A stretch of DNA of 64,000 bases from an uncultured Saprospiraceae bacterium (GCA_937951685.1 CALFBG010000176.1:27513-91512); one strand, 5' to 3'; counted from the first letter of the stretch, positions 16,475 to 26,129 are shown. Notes: generated from the sequence alone by a model not told the origin. Numbers and translations: made by a program.

Positions 16475-16835
16475 GCTTACTGCTGGCTTTCTTTAAAAAC
16501 AATGCTAGTAATTCCTAGCACAAAGCATCGTATTCAATAGCGTAGAACCCATTGGTTTACGCTTTTGTAGTTTTAGGCAAATCGCTTCTGGCTCCGGTTC
16601 ATTTTGCTGCATTCCATCGCCAATTTTCTAGATTTTGGCTTTTTCTTTTCAATAGCCTTCCTCGAAAGGGCAATTTTAGGACAACTTCTTTTATAAAAGT
16701 AATATTCTTTGCATCTTGCGGGAAATTAGACTCAACGATGATAAAATACTACCAACTGATTCGAATTTTCGAACTCAGTGGAGCGTAGAAGAGTTGAAGA
16801 AACTTACCGTTGAGTGAAGTTAAAGCGACAGCATA
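16475..16835. other. Intergenic region upstream of the ABC-F gene
   Basis: A copy of the recurring motif, TTTTAGGACAACTTC, lies at 16674-16688. A possible imperfect -7 element is near 16701-16711. A 78-codon open frame here has no coding character. No terminator is obvious. Confidence 0.4.
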
Positions 16836-18749
16836 ATGATTAGAGGATCAAATATTTACATCCAGTACGGCGATCGAATTTTATTGAATAACGTCAATTT
16901 AGTCATCGGAGAGCGAGACAAGTTGGGCTTGGTAGGGAGAAATGGAGCTGGAAAATCCACCATCTTGAAGTTACTGGCTGGCGTCAAAAAAGGCGACACG
17001 GGACAAATTGATCGACCAAAGGGTTCGAGTTTAGGTTTTTTGCACCAAGAAATGAATTTGCCGAAAGGTAAAACGGTTCTCGACGAAACACTTACCGCTT
17101 TTGAAGAAGTGAAAGCAATTGAAGAACAAATTGAAGTCATCAACGAAGCGTTAGGAACGCGGACGGATTACGAAAGTGCTGCGTACACGCAGTTGATCGA
17201 AGATTTGTCTGAAGCTAATGAGCAATTCTTGGTAATGGGCGGTAATTCCATGGATGCCGATGCAGAGAAAATATTGAAAGGACTTGGTTTTAAAGATAGT
17301 GATTTTCACCGCTTGACGGATGAGTTTAGTGGGGGCTGGCAAATGCGGATCGAATTGGCAAAAATGCTATTGCGGAAACCGGATTATTTACTACTGGATG
17401 AGCCCACAAACCACCTAGATATCGAATCGATCATTTGGTTGGAGTCTTTCTTGAAAGATTACCCCGGTGCAGTAGTACTCATTTCGCACGATAAACAATT
17501 TTTGGATAAGATCACCAAGCGCACGATTGAGGTAGAATTAGGAAAGTTGTTTGATTACAAAGCTTCTTACAGTAAGTTTGTGACCATGCGCCAAGAGCGT
17601 CGAGAAATGCAAGCATCGGCTTTCAAAAATCAGCAAAACCAAATCGCACACAAAGAAAAAATTATCAATAAATTCATGGCGAAAGCGACCAAAACCAAAA
17701 TGGCGCAATCCATGAAAAAGCAACTGGACAAAGTAGAACGAATCGAAATTGATTCCGAGGATGTTGCTGCGATGAATATTACTTTTCCGCCTGCCCCGCG
17801 CTCAGGAGAAGTCGTGCTCAATACCAAAAACCTGGTGAAGCAATACGGCGATTTAATGGTGTTGGAAAATATTGAGTTAAAATTAGATCGTGGTGATCGA
17901 GTGGCTTTCGTTGGTCAAAATGGACAAGGGAAAACGACGCTCGCCAAAATTATCGTCAATGAATTATCCGCGACGAGTGGTGATCTAAATCTTGGGCATA
18001 ATGTTCAAATTGGATATTACGCTCAGAATCAGTCGGACGCTTTATTTCCAAATATGACTTTGCTAGAAACCATGGAAGCGGCTTCACCGCCAGAAATGCG
18101 TACGAAGTTGCGGAGCATTCTCGGTGCGTTTATGTTTAGCGGAGAAGATGTAGAAAAAAAAGTATCGGTTTTGTCAGGAGGAGAACGGGCGCGTTTAGCA
18201 CTCGCTTGTTTGCTTTTGAAACCATTCAATTTGCTAGTTCTGGATGAGCCGACGAATCACTTGGATATTATTTCTAAAGATGTTTTAAAACGAGCACTGA
18301 TTGATTATGATGGAACCTTAATTGTAGTTTCACACGATCGAGAATTTTTAGTGGGCTTAACGAATCGTACGGTAGAATTTAGAGATCGACAATTATATAA
18401 TCACATCGGTGATGTTAAGAATTTCTTAGAAAAAAGAGCCATCGAAAGTATGCGTTTGCTCGCGATGAATAAAACGCAGGCAAAGAAGGAAAAAGCTGCG
18501 GAGAAAAAAGAAATGTCAGAAGAGGAGCGCAAAGAAAAGAAGAAATTAGAAAGAGCCGTACAAAATGCAGAGCGTAAAATTGAAGACCTCGAAGCTAAAA
18601 TTGCAAAACTAGAAGTCGATATGGGCGTGGTAGGTTTTTACGAAAATCCTGATCATACAAAGGTGATTGAAAAGTATCAAAAGCTCAAAAATGAGCTAGA
18701 TACGGCCATGCAAGTTTGGGAAGATGCGCAAGAGGCTTTAGAAAGTTAA
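16836..18749 (+). CDS. ABC-F family ATPase
   Basis: The 637-residue protein has two nucleotide-binding domains in one chain and no membrane helices, the layout of ABC-F proteins that act on the ribosome (Uup, EttA and relatives). Walker A motifs are GRNGAGKST and GQNGQGKTT; signature motifs are FSGGWQMR and LSGGERARL; both Walker B regions read LLLDEPTNHLDI or LVLDEPTNHLDI. The interdomain linker (about 240-310) is long and basic, and the C-terminus (about 545-637) is a Lys/Glu-rich coiled coil with KKEKAAEKKEMSEEERKEKK, as in Uup-type members. The subfamily is not certain, so no symbol is given. It ends at a bidirectional terminator. Confidence 0.93.
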   Translation: MIRGSNIYIQYGDRILLNNVNLVIGERDKLGLVGRNGAGKSTILKLLAGVKKGDTGQIDRPKGSSLGFLHQEMNLPKGKTVLDETLTAFEEVKAIEEQIEVINEALGTRTDYESAAYTQLIEDLSEANEQFLVMGGNSMDADAEKILKGLGFKDSDFHRLTDEFSGGWQMRIELAKMLLRKPDYLLLDEPTNHLDIESIIWLESFLKDYPGAVVLISHDKQFLDKITKRTIEVELGKLFDYKASYSKFVTMRQERREMQASAFKNQQNQIAHKEKIINKFMAKATKTKMAQSMKKQLDKVERIEIDSEDVAAMNITFPPAPRSGEVVLNTKNLVKQYGDLMVLENIELKLDRGDRVAFVGQNGQGKTTLAKIIVNELSATSGDLNLGHNVQIGYYAQNQSDALFPNMTLLETMEAASPPEMRTKLRSILGAFMFSGEDVEKKVSVLSGGERARLALACLLLKPFNLLVLDEPTNHLDIISKDVLKRALIDYDGTLIVVSHDREFLVGLTNRTVEFRDRQLYNHIGDVKNFLEKRAIESMRLLAMNKTQAKKEKAAEKKEMSEEERKEKKKLERAVQNAERKIEDLEAKIAKLEVDMGVVGFYENPDHTKVIEKYQKLKNELDTAMQVWEDAQEALES

Positions 18750-18798
18750 TTCATAGAATAGCTATTGATCCTTGTAAAAAAGATTACAATCGCATACA

Positions 18799-18835
18799 TT
18801 TTGGCAGAAAGACTTTTATAGGTTTTCTGCCAAAA
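18799..18835. terminator. Bidirectional rho-independent terminator
   Basis: TTTTGGCAGAAA (18799-18810) pairs with TTTCTGCCAAAA (18824-18835) between the convergent ABC-F and glycosyltransferase genes. Confidence 0.75.
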
Positions 18836-18858
18836 TAATATTAGAACTTTCCTAATGT

Positions 18859-20517
18859 TTATTCTTTTACTCGTTTAAAAAATACAAAACCATTCTTCCC
18901 GCCAATTCGGCTTAAGGTCGGTTCCTGCTTTTTCAATCGCTCCTCGTATTGAATTTTGGTGATAACGTAGACGTCTTTATCAATCTCACCTTCCATCAAC
19001 CAACGCCATTTATAACTGTCTGGATTCGTAACGGCAGGTTTCTGGGTATAAAATAATTGTCCGTAAGACTTGAAGCCGTGTGGAACGACGTAGCAATCTT
19101 CGGTCGCTTTGGATTTATAAAATTCAATCGCGGAATTTTGAGAATAGCCTTCGATGCGATTGATAAAAAAGATTAAGGTTAGCAAAACAAAACATCCCGA
19201 ACCGAGAAACAAGGTTTTAAAACCCGTCGCAAATTGATCGCGTTTCAAGGCACGCAAGGCAAAAAATAAAACACCTGCCAAAAATAAACCCGGGAGCATT
19301 TCCACGCCACTCCAATCTACCTCGGCATCCAAACTCGCTACGGCGAAAGGATCATTAAAAAGGGGTTTTAAAATTTCAATATTCCAAGCGACAAATGGCA
19401 GCGCAACCGTGGCTAAAATGAAAAGGCCTCCCGTAAAAATTAAACCCGCCTTCATCCATCCATTGAATCGAATTTCCCGCTCAAAAATTTGATGAATACT
19501 AACGGCGGCTAAGAAACTCAAAGGATAATAACACATAGAAGAGTAATGCACTATTTTCGACTGAACAATGCTGAACAGTATTAAAACCACCCAAAATAAA
19601 ATACTCATCCAAAGCTTAAAATCGGATTGATACGCTTTGCTCGCCTTGGGAGATTTAAAAAATGCACGAATGGTAAAGATGGAAGCGGGAAAACAACCCA
19701 CTAGTAGCACCACAAAGTGATAACCAAAGAAACCCTTGTGACCAGCATCTTCCGTAGTAAATAAACGATATTGATATCGAGTAAACTCTTCGGCAAACCA
19801 AGGACCATTCTTCCAAGTCTCAACCCCGAGCCAGGCCAAGCTAACCAAGGAGGCGATGAGGAGAAAAAATAAAAACTCCGGCACGTTGATGTACATTCGC
19901 AAGCGCTGAAAGAACCAGTAAATCATCATACACAATCCAGCAATCGCTAAGGCCACCGGACCTTTTGTAATCAAGCCTAAACCGATAAATATGCCCGCGA
20001 CTAGGAGGTAAGTCCATTTGCTGTTAAAGAGCGCAATATCAAATTGATTTTTCTTCCAATGTGCCTTGATGAAGTAATACATTCCAAGGAAAATAAATAA
20101 ATTCAAGTAAGGGTCGATGATACCCGATTTAAAATAAAGATGGGGAAGTATGGAGCCAAAATAAGCACCTGCCCAAATTAAACCGAAGCGGGTATCGTAA
20201 AGTGTTTTTCCAATATTGAAGAGTACAACCAAGGTAATAATTCCACAAATAGCGTTGGGTAAGCGCGCCGAAAATTCGTTGATGCCAAAAATATTCATGG
20301 CAAAGGCTTGCATCCAAAAAAACAAAGGCGGTTTTTCCCAGAAAGGAAGATAGTTGATGTGAACGCGCAAGTAATCCTTCAAGACAATCATCTCGCGGCT
20401 AACTTCCGCAAAATTGATCTCATCCCAATCAAACAAATGGGCATTTCCATTAAAGAGCAGGAAGAAAAAGGCTGCCAGTAAAGCAAAAAGCAGGGAATAT
20501 TTTAAGCGTTCTGTCAT
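18859..20517 (-). CDS. Integral membrane glycosyltransferase, GT39/ArnT-like (GT-C fold)
   Basis: The 552-residue product is a polytopic membrane protein with an N-terminal helix (SLLFALLAAFFFLLF), the acidic loop HLFDWDEINFAEVSREM (about 28-44, with the DWDE acids typical of the GT-C metal site), a conserved PLFFWMQA segment, about ten to twelve hydrophobic stretches, and a C-terminal soluble domain. Such enzymes take a sugar from a polyprenyl-phosphate donor and add it to lipid A, protein or glycan at the outer face of the inner membrane. Donor and acceptor are not known here. It follows the RluA-type gene on the minus strand, but a hairpin between them (20606-20644) suggests separate transcription. 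Confidence 0.88.
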   Translation of the reverse strand: MTERLKYSLLFALLAAFFFLLFNGNAHLFDWDEINFAEVSREMIVLKDYLRVHINYLPFWEKPPLFFWMQAFAMNIFGINEFSARLPNAICGIITLVVLFNIGKTLYDTRFGLIWAGAYFGSILPHLYFKSGIIDPYLNLFIFLGMYYFIKAHWKKNQFDIALFNSKWTYLLVAGIFIGLGLITKGPVALAIAGLCMMIYWFFQRLRMYINVPEFLFFLLIASLVSLAWLGVETWKNGPWFAEEFTRYQYRLFTTEDAGHKGFFGYHFVVLLVGCFPASIFTIRAFFKSPKASKAYQSDFKLWMSILFWVVLILFSIVQSKIVHYSSMCYYPLSFLAAVSIHQIFEREIRFNGWMKAGLIFTGGLFILATVALPFVAWNIEILKPLFNDPFAVASLDAEVDWSGVEMLPGLFLAGVLFFALRALKRDQFATGFKTLFLGSGCFVLLTLIFFINRIEGYSQNSAIEFYKSKATEDCYVVPHGFKSYGQLFYTQKPAVTNPDSYKWRWLMEGEIDKDVYVITKIQYEERLKKQEPTLSRIGGKNGFVFFKRVKE

Positions 20518-20605
20518 GATGGTAAAACGGATATTTCGGTTTAGGATAAGCTAAAATTTGGATATGTTACAAACATTGTTTACCGATAAATTATTTAAAA
20601 AATGA

Positions 20606-20644
20606 TGCCTGCAACCGAAACTGTTTGCTGATCAGGAGCAGGCA
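20606..20644 (-). terminator. Terminator after the RluA-type gene
   Basis: On the minus strand TGCCTGC pairs with GCAGGCA around a 25-base loop and is followed by a run of six T. It lies 32 bases after the RluA-type stop. Confidence 0.55.
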
Positions 20645-20676
20645 GTGCTAGAGCACTTGTAAACCCAAAGGAAATG

Positions 20677-21405
20677 CTACTTCGTCCATTTTCTCAGTTG
20701 ATTCAATAAAGCCTTAAAGTCTTTAGGTAAAATAGATTCCATCTCAATTCGCTCACCCGTTACTGGATGATCTAGGGCTAAATAATGGGCATGGAGCGTA
20801 CAACGACCCATTAAGGGACGTTCTACTTCCTCACGATTAGAGCGATATTTCTTTAACTTTAATTCCGAAAGGAAAAAAGCATCTTTTCTGCCGTAAAGTG
20901 GATCGACCATCAAGGGATGACCAATCGACTTGAAATGTACACGAATTTGGTGTGTACGACCCGTTTTGATGTTGGCTTCCACCAAACAGTAATTGTTGAA
21001 TGTTTCGAGAATTCGATATTCCGTTAAAGATTTTTTACCCTTTGCGGCAACCATCATTTTTCCCGGTCGTTGTAGGTTTTTAGCAATGGATTTGTCAATG
21101 CTTCCTTCGGGTTTGCTTGGAATGCCATCGAGTAGGCAGTGATAAATTTTATCCACACTTCGACTTTCAAATTGCTGACTGAGGTTTTTGTGTGCTTCTG
21201 CCGTTCGGGCAAAACACATGATTCCACTCGTCTCCATATCCAATCGGTGTACCGTAAAAACTTCCCCAAATTTTTGTCTCAAATAGCCTAAAATATTCGG
21301 TTTGTCCGGCGTATAACGATCAGGAATACTCAGGTAATTGGCGGGTTTATTAACCAAGATAATGGCTTCGTCCTGATGGAGGATTTGTACTTTTTCTTTC
21401 TTCAT
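20677..21405 (-). CDS. RluA-family pseudouridine synthase
   Basis: The 242-residue enzyme should isomerise uridine to pseudouridine in rRNA or tRNA. It has the family motif HRLDMETSG with catalytic Asp56, an early LVNKPANYLSIPD segment and the later GRTHQIRVHFKSIGHPLMVDPLYG region. No S4 domain precedes the catalytic domain, so it is a short RluA-type member; the modified position cannot be deduced. The start (MKKEKVQILH) lies 16 bases after the SH3-domain gene, so the two are probably cotranscribed. A second RluA-type paralog is at 34390-35097. Confidence 0.92.
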   Translation of the reverse strand: MKKEKVQILHQDEAIILVNKPANYLSIPDRYTPDKPNILGYLRQKFGEVFTVHRLDMETSGIMCFARTAEAHKNLSQQFESRSVDKIYHCLLDGIPSKPEGSIDKSIAKNLQRPGKMMVAAKGKKSLTEYRILETFNNYCLVEANIKTGRTHQIRVHFKSIGHPLMVDPLYGRKDAFFLSELKLKKYRSNREEVERPLMGRCTLHAHYLALDHPVTGERIEMESILPKDFKALLNQLRKWTK

Positions 21406-21421
21406 GAAGACTTTTCTTTAA

Positions 21422-22477
21422 CTATCGAATGCTAATTTTGAGGTAATGAAATCGTTTCCCTTCCGATGGCGGAACAACATTCTTTGCTTCCTCAACGTAT
21501 ACCACGATCGGTTGATCTGCTCGCGCACTACTTACTTTGATCAAAATCGTTCGGTCGTCTATCCATACCACTTGATCGGCGTAGACCCAATTTTTAAACG
21601 AGAAAGCAAAAATAGCTTTAATTTTATCATTTTCCACGGCAAAAAGGGCTAAATAACTACCCGCAAGGTCTTCAAAATCTGCGGCTAAACTCATAATATG
21701 CTTTGAGCCGGGAGAAACGCTAGGATAACCCAAGCATCGAGCCTGCATTTCTTCCGCTTCGGTATCTACAAAAAGATAGTCTCCACTTTCCCAATAACTT
21801 CCTGCAACCAAGTGCTTGTCGAGTTGCGCATGATAGCCTAAGTATTCATAAACTTCCCTAAAATCTTCGTTTCCATTTTTCCCGAAAGGGTAGCTGACGA
21901 CCGGATACCATGGTTGTTTCGCCTTGGTGCGCAGTAAAATGGTATCTCCGCGCAATTGGTAAAGTTGTTTTTGTTGTATAAACTGAGCGGTTGCTGTTTT
22001 GAAATGTTTTGCAAAAGTAGTTGCCGGAATGAAATCAATTTGTAAGGCTGCTTTGGCCTTTGCGGTCGCTGCCGTATCTGTATTTTCGTACAAATCTTTA
22101 GCGTACAAACGATGGCGAAAATGCTCGCAGTCAATATAGCTTGTATAAGTTTCAGCATAAAAAAGGTAGCCGATCGCTTCGGTTTCAAAACTGCCATCTA
22201 ACTTTGGGTATAAAATAATTTCAACCCATTCCCCTCGTACCGTTTCTGATCCATCTGTTAACGTTTGGAAAATCCCCGTCTCACCGTCGGAAAAATAAGC
22301 AAAAGTATCTCCCTGCGCGAGTACGTGTAAGACTTTGCTATCCAAGCTAGGTTTTTCACGTACATTTAAGCCATTTGGAGCAAGGACGCGACCACAGATT
22401 TTATCCGCCCAAACTTCCGTAGGAAAGCAGAGGAGACAAAGTAAACTTATGATAAAAAGAAAAGGACTACGCATCAT
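21422..22477 (-). CDS. Secreted protein with N-terminal bacterial SH3 domain
   Basis: The 351-residue product starts with a signal peptide (MMRSPFLFIISLLCLLCFP, cleavage near WADKI). An SH3-type beta domain follows at about 25-95 (GRVLAPNGLNVREKPSLDSK is the usual pattern, with VLHVLAQGDTF). The rest is beta-rich and I do not recognise it. Such SH3 domains often bind cell wall peptides, so a periplasmic or outer-surface location is likely. It lies 105 bases after the RibF-glycosyltransferase gene and 16 bases before the RluA-type gene on the same strand. No catalytic motif is seen. Confidence 0.75.
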   Translation of the reverse strand: MMRSPFLFIISLLCLLCFPTEVWADKICGRVLAPNGLNVREKPSLDSKVLHVLAQGDTFAYFSDGETGIFQTLTDGSETVRGEWVEIILYPKLDGSFETEAIGYLFYAETYTSYIDCEHFRHRLYAKDLYENTDTAATAKAKAALQIDFIPATTFAKHFKTATAQFIQQKQLYQLRGDTILLRTKAKQPWYPVVSYPFGKNGNEDFREVYEYLGYHAQLDKHLVAGSYWESGDYLFVDTEAEEMQARCLGYPSVSPGSKHIMSLAADFEDLAGSYLALFAVENDKIKAIFAFSFKNWVYADQVVWIDDRTILIKVSSARADQPIVVYVEEAKNVVPPSEGKRFHYLKISIR

Positions 22478-22582
22478 GCATCGGCTTGATCGGTATTAAA
22501 AAAAGTTGTTTGGGTACTTCGGCTAACTAGCAAACGTAATTTTGGAGAAACTAGTTTTCAGCGCAGCAGCAAGGACGATTCG

Positions 22583-24589
22583 TTAGAGTTGCGTAAAGTA
22601 TTTTTTTCGGAGGGCGTAATACTTCCAGATAATACTGCCCGCTAAGATTCCAGTGCGGTTTTCTTGTGGAGCAATCCGCGTTTTTTGAATCAGCTCATCA
22701 TAAAATTTTCGCTTTTTTAGCGTATGCTGAAAGTGCCGAAAAAAAGACCAATGTGCCTGAACGATGGATTGGATATGTCGAAATTTACCACTAAATAAAA
22801 ACAATACGCCAGCCATTCCATCAACAATTAAGCGGGTTGGGATTACCCAAAGTAGCTTTTGGAACGGCTCATTTTTAAGCAGCATGAAAAGGCTATTTCT
22901 AAAGTTGAGGTAGGTCTTTTTAGGATTGTTGTAATTCAAGGTGCCGCCACCAAAATGATAGACGGTGGAGCTAGGAACCGTCATGACCTTATAGCCCGCT
23001 CTTTTTATTCGCCAACACAAATCAATTTCTTCGACGTGCGCAAAAAAGTCTGCATCAAAGCCGTCCAAATCGTGAAAGAGCTGCGCGCGAATGAAAAAAG
23101 CGGCTCCGGAAGCCCAAAAAATCTCTTCAATTTGATCGTATTGCCCTTGGTCTTTTTCCAAAACATCAAAAATGCGACCTTTACAAAAAGGAATGCCCAT
23201 CGCATCAATCCATCCACCCGCACCACCCGCATACTCAAAAACACTTTTGTCTTGGTAGGAAATGATTTTTGGCTGACAAGCCCCAATACTAGCATCTCGT
23301 TCCATTTGCTCAATAACTGGTTGAATCCAATTGGGGCTAACTTCTACGTCGGAGTTGAGCAGAACATAATAATCTGCGTCAATGTGTTTCAAACATTGAT
23401 TGTATCCTCCCGCGAAACCATAGTTTTTCCCCATCCGAATCACCTGTAAATCTGGATATTGCTTTTTAAGAAAGTCCAAGGAAGTATCCGTTGAGCCATT
23501 ATCAGCGATAATGATTTCAAGGTTTTCGTAGCTCGTTTTTAGTAGCGTAGGCAAAAACTTTTGTAAATATTCTAAGCCATTATAATTTAAAATTACGACC
23601 GATACGCTGGGTAATTTTTTCACGACTTCACTAACGCTCGTAGTTGCTACGGTTGAATAAGCCTGTAATATTGTTTCGGTACTGATTTTATCTTTGCGAA
23701 GTTGATCTTTTAAACCTTCCAAGGAGTCAAACTTAACGTCGTGGCGAATGAAGTCTACAAACTCAACCGTAATGATCTCCTCATAAATATCTTGATCGAA
23801 GTCGAAAATATTTACCTCAATCGTGATGTTGGTCTTTTTATCTACCGTTGGGCGATCGCCAATGTAGAGCATTCCATCGTAGCGCTTTTGCTGATGATAG
23901 GTGTAAACGGCATAAATTCCTTGCGGGGGAATCAGTTTGTGCCGATCGCCTATGTGAATATTCGCCGTTGGATAACCCAACTCTTTTCCAATACCAGCAC
24001 CGCGCACTACCGTTCCTGACAAGGAATAAAAATGATTGAGCAGTAGCTTTGCCGTTTGCATTTCGCCATTTTCTACGGCCGTTCTTACTTTAGTAGAACT
24101 GACGGCAATATCTTCGACTTCTTGCTTTGCAATTTCTACAATTTCGAATCCTTGTTGCGTACTAAACTTACGCAGATAGGCAATATCTCCCTTGCGATCT
24201 TTCCCAAATTTGTGGTCGTAGCCAATCACGATGCAAGCTGGGTTAAATTTGTCGATCAAAAAACTTTGAATGTACGTTTCGGGGCTTTGACTGGAAAATT
24301 CTTTATTGAAAGGAACAATGACTACGTTATCAATACCATATTTCTCTAGCAATTGGACTTTCTCCTCAATGGTAGATAGCAACTTCAGCGAATCGTCGTT
24401 TGGGTAAATGACGTGCCTCGGGTGAGGATGAAAAGTAATTAAAATGCTCTCCCCATCAATGGCTTTTGCCAATTCCTTAAGTCTTTCGATAATTTTTTGA
24501 TGACCAGAGTGCACACCGTCGAAGGAACCAATGGTAAGCACGGCATTTTTAAACTGGGGTAAGTTTGCTAAGTTATTGTAGACATTCAT
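22583..24589 (-). CDS. ribF: RibF (riboflavin kinase/FAD synthetase) fused to a family 2 glycosyltransferase
   Basis: Residues 1-312 form a complete bifunctional RibF: the nucleotidyltransferase part with GSFDGVHSGH (21-30), HPHPR (54-58) and SSTKVR (164-169), then the riboflavin kinase part with GKELGYPTANI (201-211) and GIYAVY. This makes FMN and FAD in the cytoplasm. After a short linker (about 313-327), residues 328-580 are a GT2 transferase: SVVILNYNG (330-338), DNGSTDTS (363-370), LNSDVEV (411-417) and a GGG-containing acceptor region, then a helical or hydrophobic tail. Ordinary RibF is about 310 residues, so the extra 350 are unexpected. The frame is continuous with no stop at the joint. 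A -7 box 7 bases upstream of the ATG suggests a very short or absent leader. Confidence 0.9.
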   Translation of the reverse strand: MNVYNNLANLPQFKNAVLTIGSFDGVHSGHQKIIERLKELAKAIDGESILITFHPHPRHVIYPNDDSLKLLSTIEEKVQLLEKYGIDNVVIVPFNKEFSSQSPETYIQSFLIDKFNPACIVIGYDHKFGKDRKGDIAYLRKFSTQQGFEIVEIAKQEVEDIAVSSTKVRTAVENGEMQTAKLLLNHFYSLSGTVVRGAGIGKELGYPTANIHIGDRHKLIPPQGIYAVYTYHQQKRYDGMLYIGDRPTVDKKTNITIEVNIFDFDQDIYEEIITVEFVDFIRHDVKFDSLEGLKDQLRKDKISTETILQAYSTVATTSVSEVVKKLPSVSVVILNYNGLEYLQKFLPTLLKTSYENLEIIIADNGSTDTSLDFLKKQYPDLQVIRMGKNYGFAGGYNQCLKHIDADYYVLLNSDVEVSPNWIQPVIEQMERDASIGACQPKIISYQDKSVFEYAGGAGGWIDAMGIPFCKGRIFDVLEKDQGQYDQIEEIFWASGAAFFIRAQLFHDLDGFDADFFAHVEEIDLCWRIKRAGYKVMTVPSSTVYHFGGGTLNYNNPKKTYLNFRNSLFMLLKNEPFQKLLWVIPTRLIVDGMAGVLFLFSGKFRHIQSIVQAHWSFFRHFQHTLKKRKFYDELIQKTRIAPQENRTGILAGSIIWKYYALRKKYFTQL

Positions 24590-24596
24590 TGCGCTG

Positions 24597-24604
24597 CAAA
24601 TGTA
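24597..24604 (-). promoter_or_regulatory. -7 promoter box immediately upstream of the ribF fusion
   Basis: TACATTTG on the minus strand matches TAnnTTTG exactly and ends 7 bases before the ATG at 24589. If used, the mRNA would have almost no leader. A -33 TTTG is not evident. Confidence 0.4.
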
Positions 24605-24900
24605 TAAATTTGATGGCAGATTCCCGCTAGTTTGAGGGGATTTCCTGAGCGAACGGAGATTAATTTTTGTAAACTTGTCCTATATCATTTAAAATACTCA
24701 AAACGAAGTGCTAAGTTCGGTGAAAATGTAGGAATAAATTCAACTCAACTTTGAGTAAACGGCGCTTTTAGTCTTTCCTTCCGCTTAGCATCATGGTTAT
24801 TTTAAGGGACGAAACTTTCACTTTACTAAAAACATACTTTTCTGAAAACTGTTTGATCCCATTATTTGTTTGTAACTTTGTACCACAATACAAAATACGA
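24605..24900. other. Intergenic region between ribF and mrp
   Basis: Apart from the two promoter boxes no structure or ORF is seen. The frame of mrp extends upstream through this region, but its upstream codons lie over the promoter and are not judged coding. Confidence 0.4.
24852..24880 (+). promoter_or_regulatory. Promoter of mrp
   Basis: TTTG (24852-24855) and TAACTTTG (24873-24880, exact TAnnTTTG) are 17 bases apart, slightly short of the usual 19-20. The predicted start near 24886 supports the ATG at 24901 rather than the upstream one at 24793. Confidence 0.5.
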
Positions 24901-25998
24901 ATGAGTAATATTGAAAAGCCTAAATTAATTGAATGTCTTAGTCAAGTAATTGATCCAAAATCAGGAAAAGACATTCTCGCACAAAGAATGGTAAGGGACT
25001 TAGTCGTTGACGGTCTTAACGTCAATTTTAAGCTAGAACTGGCCTCCCTTAACGGACCCGATAAGTCGCAACTGAATTTCGCCTGTATCACGGAAATTCA
25101 AAAAGTTTATCCGGATGCACTCGTTAATATCCACGTAATTACCAAAACGGAAACCGCTCAACAATCTACGAGTACGGTACCTCAAATCAAAAATATCATT
25201 GCTGTTGCTTCGGGAAAAGGCGGCGTTGGAAAATCTACCGTTTCCTCTAATTTGGCGCTCGGCTTGAAAGATTTAGGGTACAAAGTAGGTTTATTGGATG
25301 CCGACTTGTATGGTCCTTCCATTCCCACGATGTTTGGTTTGCAAGGAGAACGACCCAAAGTGCAAGAAGTCAATGGAAAAGCGAAATTAGTTCCGCTCAA
25401 CGCACACGGCATTCCTTTGATGTCGATTGGTTTTATTATAGAACCACAGCAAGCCGTTGTTTTACGAGGACCACGATTAGCCGCAATCATCAAGCAGTTT
25501 TTTAATGATTGTATCTGGCCGGATCTAGACTATTTGATCGTCGACTTGCCTCCGGGAACGGGAGATATTCAATTGACGCTCGTACAAACGGTGCCCGTAA
25601 CGGGCGCTATTTTGGTCACTACACCGCAAGAAGTCGCCGTAGCAGATGCAATTAAAGCAATGAATATGTTTTTATTGCCTTCGGTGAATGTGCCGATCTT
25701 AGGCGTAGTGGAAAATATGAGTTGGTTCACACCAGCAGAATTGCCTGATCATAAGTATTACCTTTTCGGAAAAGGGGGAGGAGCGCGTTTGGCAAAATTA
25801 AGCGAAGCTAGTTTATTGGGGCAAGTACCGATCGTCCAAGGTATTCGAGAAGCAGGAGATTTGGGTAAGCCGATCGTTTTACATAACGAACCGATGACCA
25901 ACCGAACGTTTATGCAACTCGCAGAAAATACCGTAAAAGAGGTCAATCGAAGAAACGAAGAGCAATCGCCAACTCAAAAAGTTGAAATTAAGATTTAG
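24901..25998 (+). CDS. Mrp/NBP35-type iron-sulfur cluster carrier ATPase
   Basis: This P-loop ATPase carries or inserts Fe-S clusters in the cytoplasm. I choose ATG 24901 (MSNIEKPKLI, 365 residues), because an exact promoter box lies just upstream inside the longer open frame. An N-terminal MIP18-like domain covers about 5-80, followed by the deviant Walker A GKGGVGKST (105-113), LLDADLYGPSIPTMFGL and LIVDLPPGTGD. The usual C-terminal CxxC of Nbp35-type members is not obvious. A NifU-like gene starts 131 bases downstream on the same strand, consistent with a role in Fe-S biogenesis. Also annotated as ApbC or Mrp in other genomes. Confidence 0.93.
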   Translation: MSNIEKPKLIECLSQVIDPKSGKDILAQRMVRDLVVDGLNVNFKLELASLNGPDKSQLNFACITEIQKVYPDALVNIHVITKTETAQQSTSTVPQIKNIIAVASGKGGVGKSTVSSNLALGLKDLGYKVGLLDADLYGPSIPTMFGLQGERPKVQEVNGKAKLVPLNAHGIPLMSIGFIIEPQQAVVLRGPRLAAIIKQFFNDCIWPDLDYLIVDLPPGTGDIQLTLVQTVPVTGAILVTTPQEVAVADAIKAMNMFLLPSVNVPILGVVENMSWFTPAELPDHKYYLFGKGGGARLAKLSEASLLGQVPIVQGIREAGDLGKPIVLHNEPMTNRTFMQLAENTVKEVNRRNEEQSPTQKVEIKI

Positions 25999-26129
25999 AT
26001 ATATTATCTTGTTAGATCATACGAATGTTTTTTACATTTAAACTTTACAAACCAGCATGACCCAAAATAGAGTAACTTGATCTTAGTACTTAAAGATCAA
26101 ATTGCTATTTTGAATGCGAACTTAATCAT

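Noticed and set aside
16552..16788. 78-codon plus-strand ORF upstream of the ABC-F gene
   Set aside because: No coding character or recognisable motif, and it overlaps the recurring promoter-type motif.
20553..20567. AATTTGGATATGTT shared with the small-RNA candidate near 6182
   Set aside because: A single 14-base match without shared flanks; not enough to call a repeat family.
22859..23449. 196-codon ORF opposite the RibF-glycosyltransferase gene
   Set aside because: It is antisense to a well-supported GT2 domain and has no family pattern.
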